Below are positions 8,555-8,668 of a stretch of DNA of 8,668 bases, piece after piece. Position 1 is the stretch's first letter, and each line of letters starts with the position of its first letter. Below the pieces are notes generated by a model that was not told the DNA's origin, made no database searches, and saw only the letters and a list, made by a program, of their open reading frames with translations. The DNA comes from an uncultured Eubacteriales bacterium. Lineage in GTDB: Bacteria; Bacillota; Clostridia; Oscillospirales; Acutalibacteraceae. Position numbers and translations under genes: made by a program. Where the stretch lies: positions 1-8,668 of the forward strand of contig ONYV01000030.1 in NCBI GenBank assembly GCA_900322105.1, in the 5' to 3' direction.

Positions 8555-8572
8555 ACTCTAATATTATAGAGT
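8555..8572. repeat. 18-base dyad around the TATAAT
   Basis: ACTCTA (8555-8560) and TAGAGT (8567-8572) are perfect 6-base inverted arms around a 6-base centre. The dyad covers the candidate prfB -10 and crosses the inferred element boundary by two bases. It resembles an operator in form, but no known regulator site is recognised. Confidence 0.4.
8563..8568 (-). promoter_or_regulatory. Candidate -10 box for prfB at the element junction
   Basis: The minus strand carries a perfect TATAAT (plus 8563-8568), 62 bases upstream of the prfB ATG and just outside the inferred right end of the IS-like element. Any -35 would lie inside the element. With 16-18-base spacers the hexamers available (for example TATAGG) match TTGACA poorly. 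It could be a promoter created or disrupted by an insertion, or simply AT-rich sequence. Confidence 0.35.
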
Positions 8573-8668
8573 GAAGTACTCACCGCCTATAGAGGCGGGA
8601 GCTTCCTTTAATCCGCCCAACCTTGCAAAGGATTGCATTTTACGGGCATCAGTTTCCGAGGCTATGGG
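8564..8668 (-). CDS. Partial C-terminus of a TnpB (IS200/IS605 OrfB) protein
   Basis: An open frame enters from the window edge and runs 34 codons to a TAA at 8566-8564. It reads PIASETDARKMQSFARL, then GGLKEAPASIGGEYFTL. Only the tail is inside the window, so none of the catalytic RuvC or zinc-ribbon motifs of TnpB can be checked. The call rests on two things. The DNA has the hairpin layout of an IS605-type right end, and in this family the tnpB 3' end commonly overlaps the omega RNA, so that the hairpin is translated into an EAPxSIGGE-like tail. The last codons (CTA TAA) fall just beyond the inferred element end, so the stop would be supplied by flanking DNA. It could instead be a chance open frame through a non-coding element remnant. 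Confidence 0.5.
   Translation of the reverse strand, partial: PIASETDARKMQSFARLGGLKEAPASIGGEYFTL
8571..8668 (-). ncRNA. Candidate 3' part of a TnpB omega RNA (reRNA)
   Basis: Read on the minus strand, the segment folds by eye into nested stems. GCCC (8647-8644) pairs with GGGC (8618-8615) around a small hairpin over 8634-8619 (AATCCTT with AAGGTT, or the alternative TGCAA with TTGCA). A second, longer hairpin at 8605-8573 follows. The 3' end reads GGTGAGTACTTCAC, close to the GGTGGGTAGTTCAC type of ending that I associate with Firmicute IS605 right ends. In characterised TnpB systems this RNA binds TnpB, and the bases directly 3' of the element end act as guide. Here those bases begin TCTATAATATTAGAG. 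The 5' part lies outside the window. Confidence 0.55.
8571..8668 (-). mobile_element. Right end of an IS200/IS605-family element, partial
   Basis: The inferred right end is placed after TTCAC at 8571, beyond the subterminal hairpin. The rest of the element, including any tnpA, the full tnpB and the left end, lies outside the window. IS605-family elements make no target duplications and have no terminal inverted repeats, and neither is seen here. The boundary is by analogy with the family and could be off by a few bases. It leaves only 70 bases between the element and the prfB start. Confidence 0.6.
8573..8605 (-). repeat. Right-end hairpin of the IS605-like element
   Basis: The minus strand reads GAAG-CTC-CCGCCT-CTAT-AGGCGG-T-GAG-TA-CTTC. 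A perfect 6-bp GC-rich stem with a 4-base loop is extended by CTC/GAG after a bulged T, then by GAAG/CTTC after a two-base bulge, giving 13 pairs in all. It has no following T-run in either direction, which argues against a simple terminator. It fits the subterminal hairpin that TnpA-type Y1 transposases recognise. Confidence 0.75.

Noticed and set aside
8583..8598. CCGCCT/AGGCGG hairpin as an intrinsic terminator upstream of prfB
   Set aside because: No T-run follows the stem on either strand, and the longer bulged hairpin and TTCAC ending fit an IS605 right end better.

Overview
The window looks like a chromosomal segment from a low-to-mid GC Firmicute, most likely class Clostridia (perhaps a Ruminococcus/Oscillospiraceae relative). 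That placement rests on the AddAB-type recombination complex instead of RecBCD, the strong AGGAGG-type ribosome binding sites, and the general look of the proteins. It is an inference, and no marker in the window fixes the genus.

All recognisable genes are on the minus strand, so the biological order runs from right to left. (1) 8668 to about 8564: the window opens inside what looks like the last 34 codons of an IS200/IS605-family tnpB gene. Its DNA also forms a nested set of hairpins typical of the right end and omega RNA of such elements. (2) 8500-7367: prfB, peptide chain release factor 2, complete and unusual in lacking the programmed +1 frameshift site. A strong intrinsic terminator follows at 7316-7280. 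(3) 7279-7046: a leader region of about 230 bases with a candidate promoter and inverted repeats. (4) 7045-3683: addB, then 3690-76: addA. The two genes overlap by 8 bases (ATGAGTAA) and are evidently translated as one operon. A perfect 10-bp-stem terminator lies just after addA at 51-10.

AddA and AddB together form the helicase-nuclease that processes double-strand DNA ends to single-stranded 3' tails for RecA loading in homologous recombination. AddA supplies the active SF1 helicase and one nuclease. AddB supplies the second nuclease, an iron-sulfur cluster and an inactivated helicase fold that in relatives reads Chi. All key residues of both subunits are present, so the complex is probably functional. 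prfB is a separate translation-termination unit that merely sits upstream.

Most of the window is ordinary housekeeping sequence. The part that deserves attention is the right edge: a TnpB/omega-RNA element end abutting the prfB leader only 70 bases from the prfB start codon, with a dyad-symmetric TATAAT at the junction. There are no rRNA genes and no CRISPR array, and I recognised no tRNA gene. The long plus-strand open frames inside addA, addB and prfB are antisense shadows.
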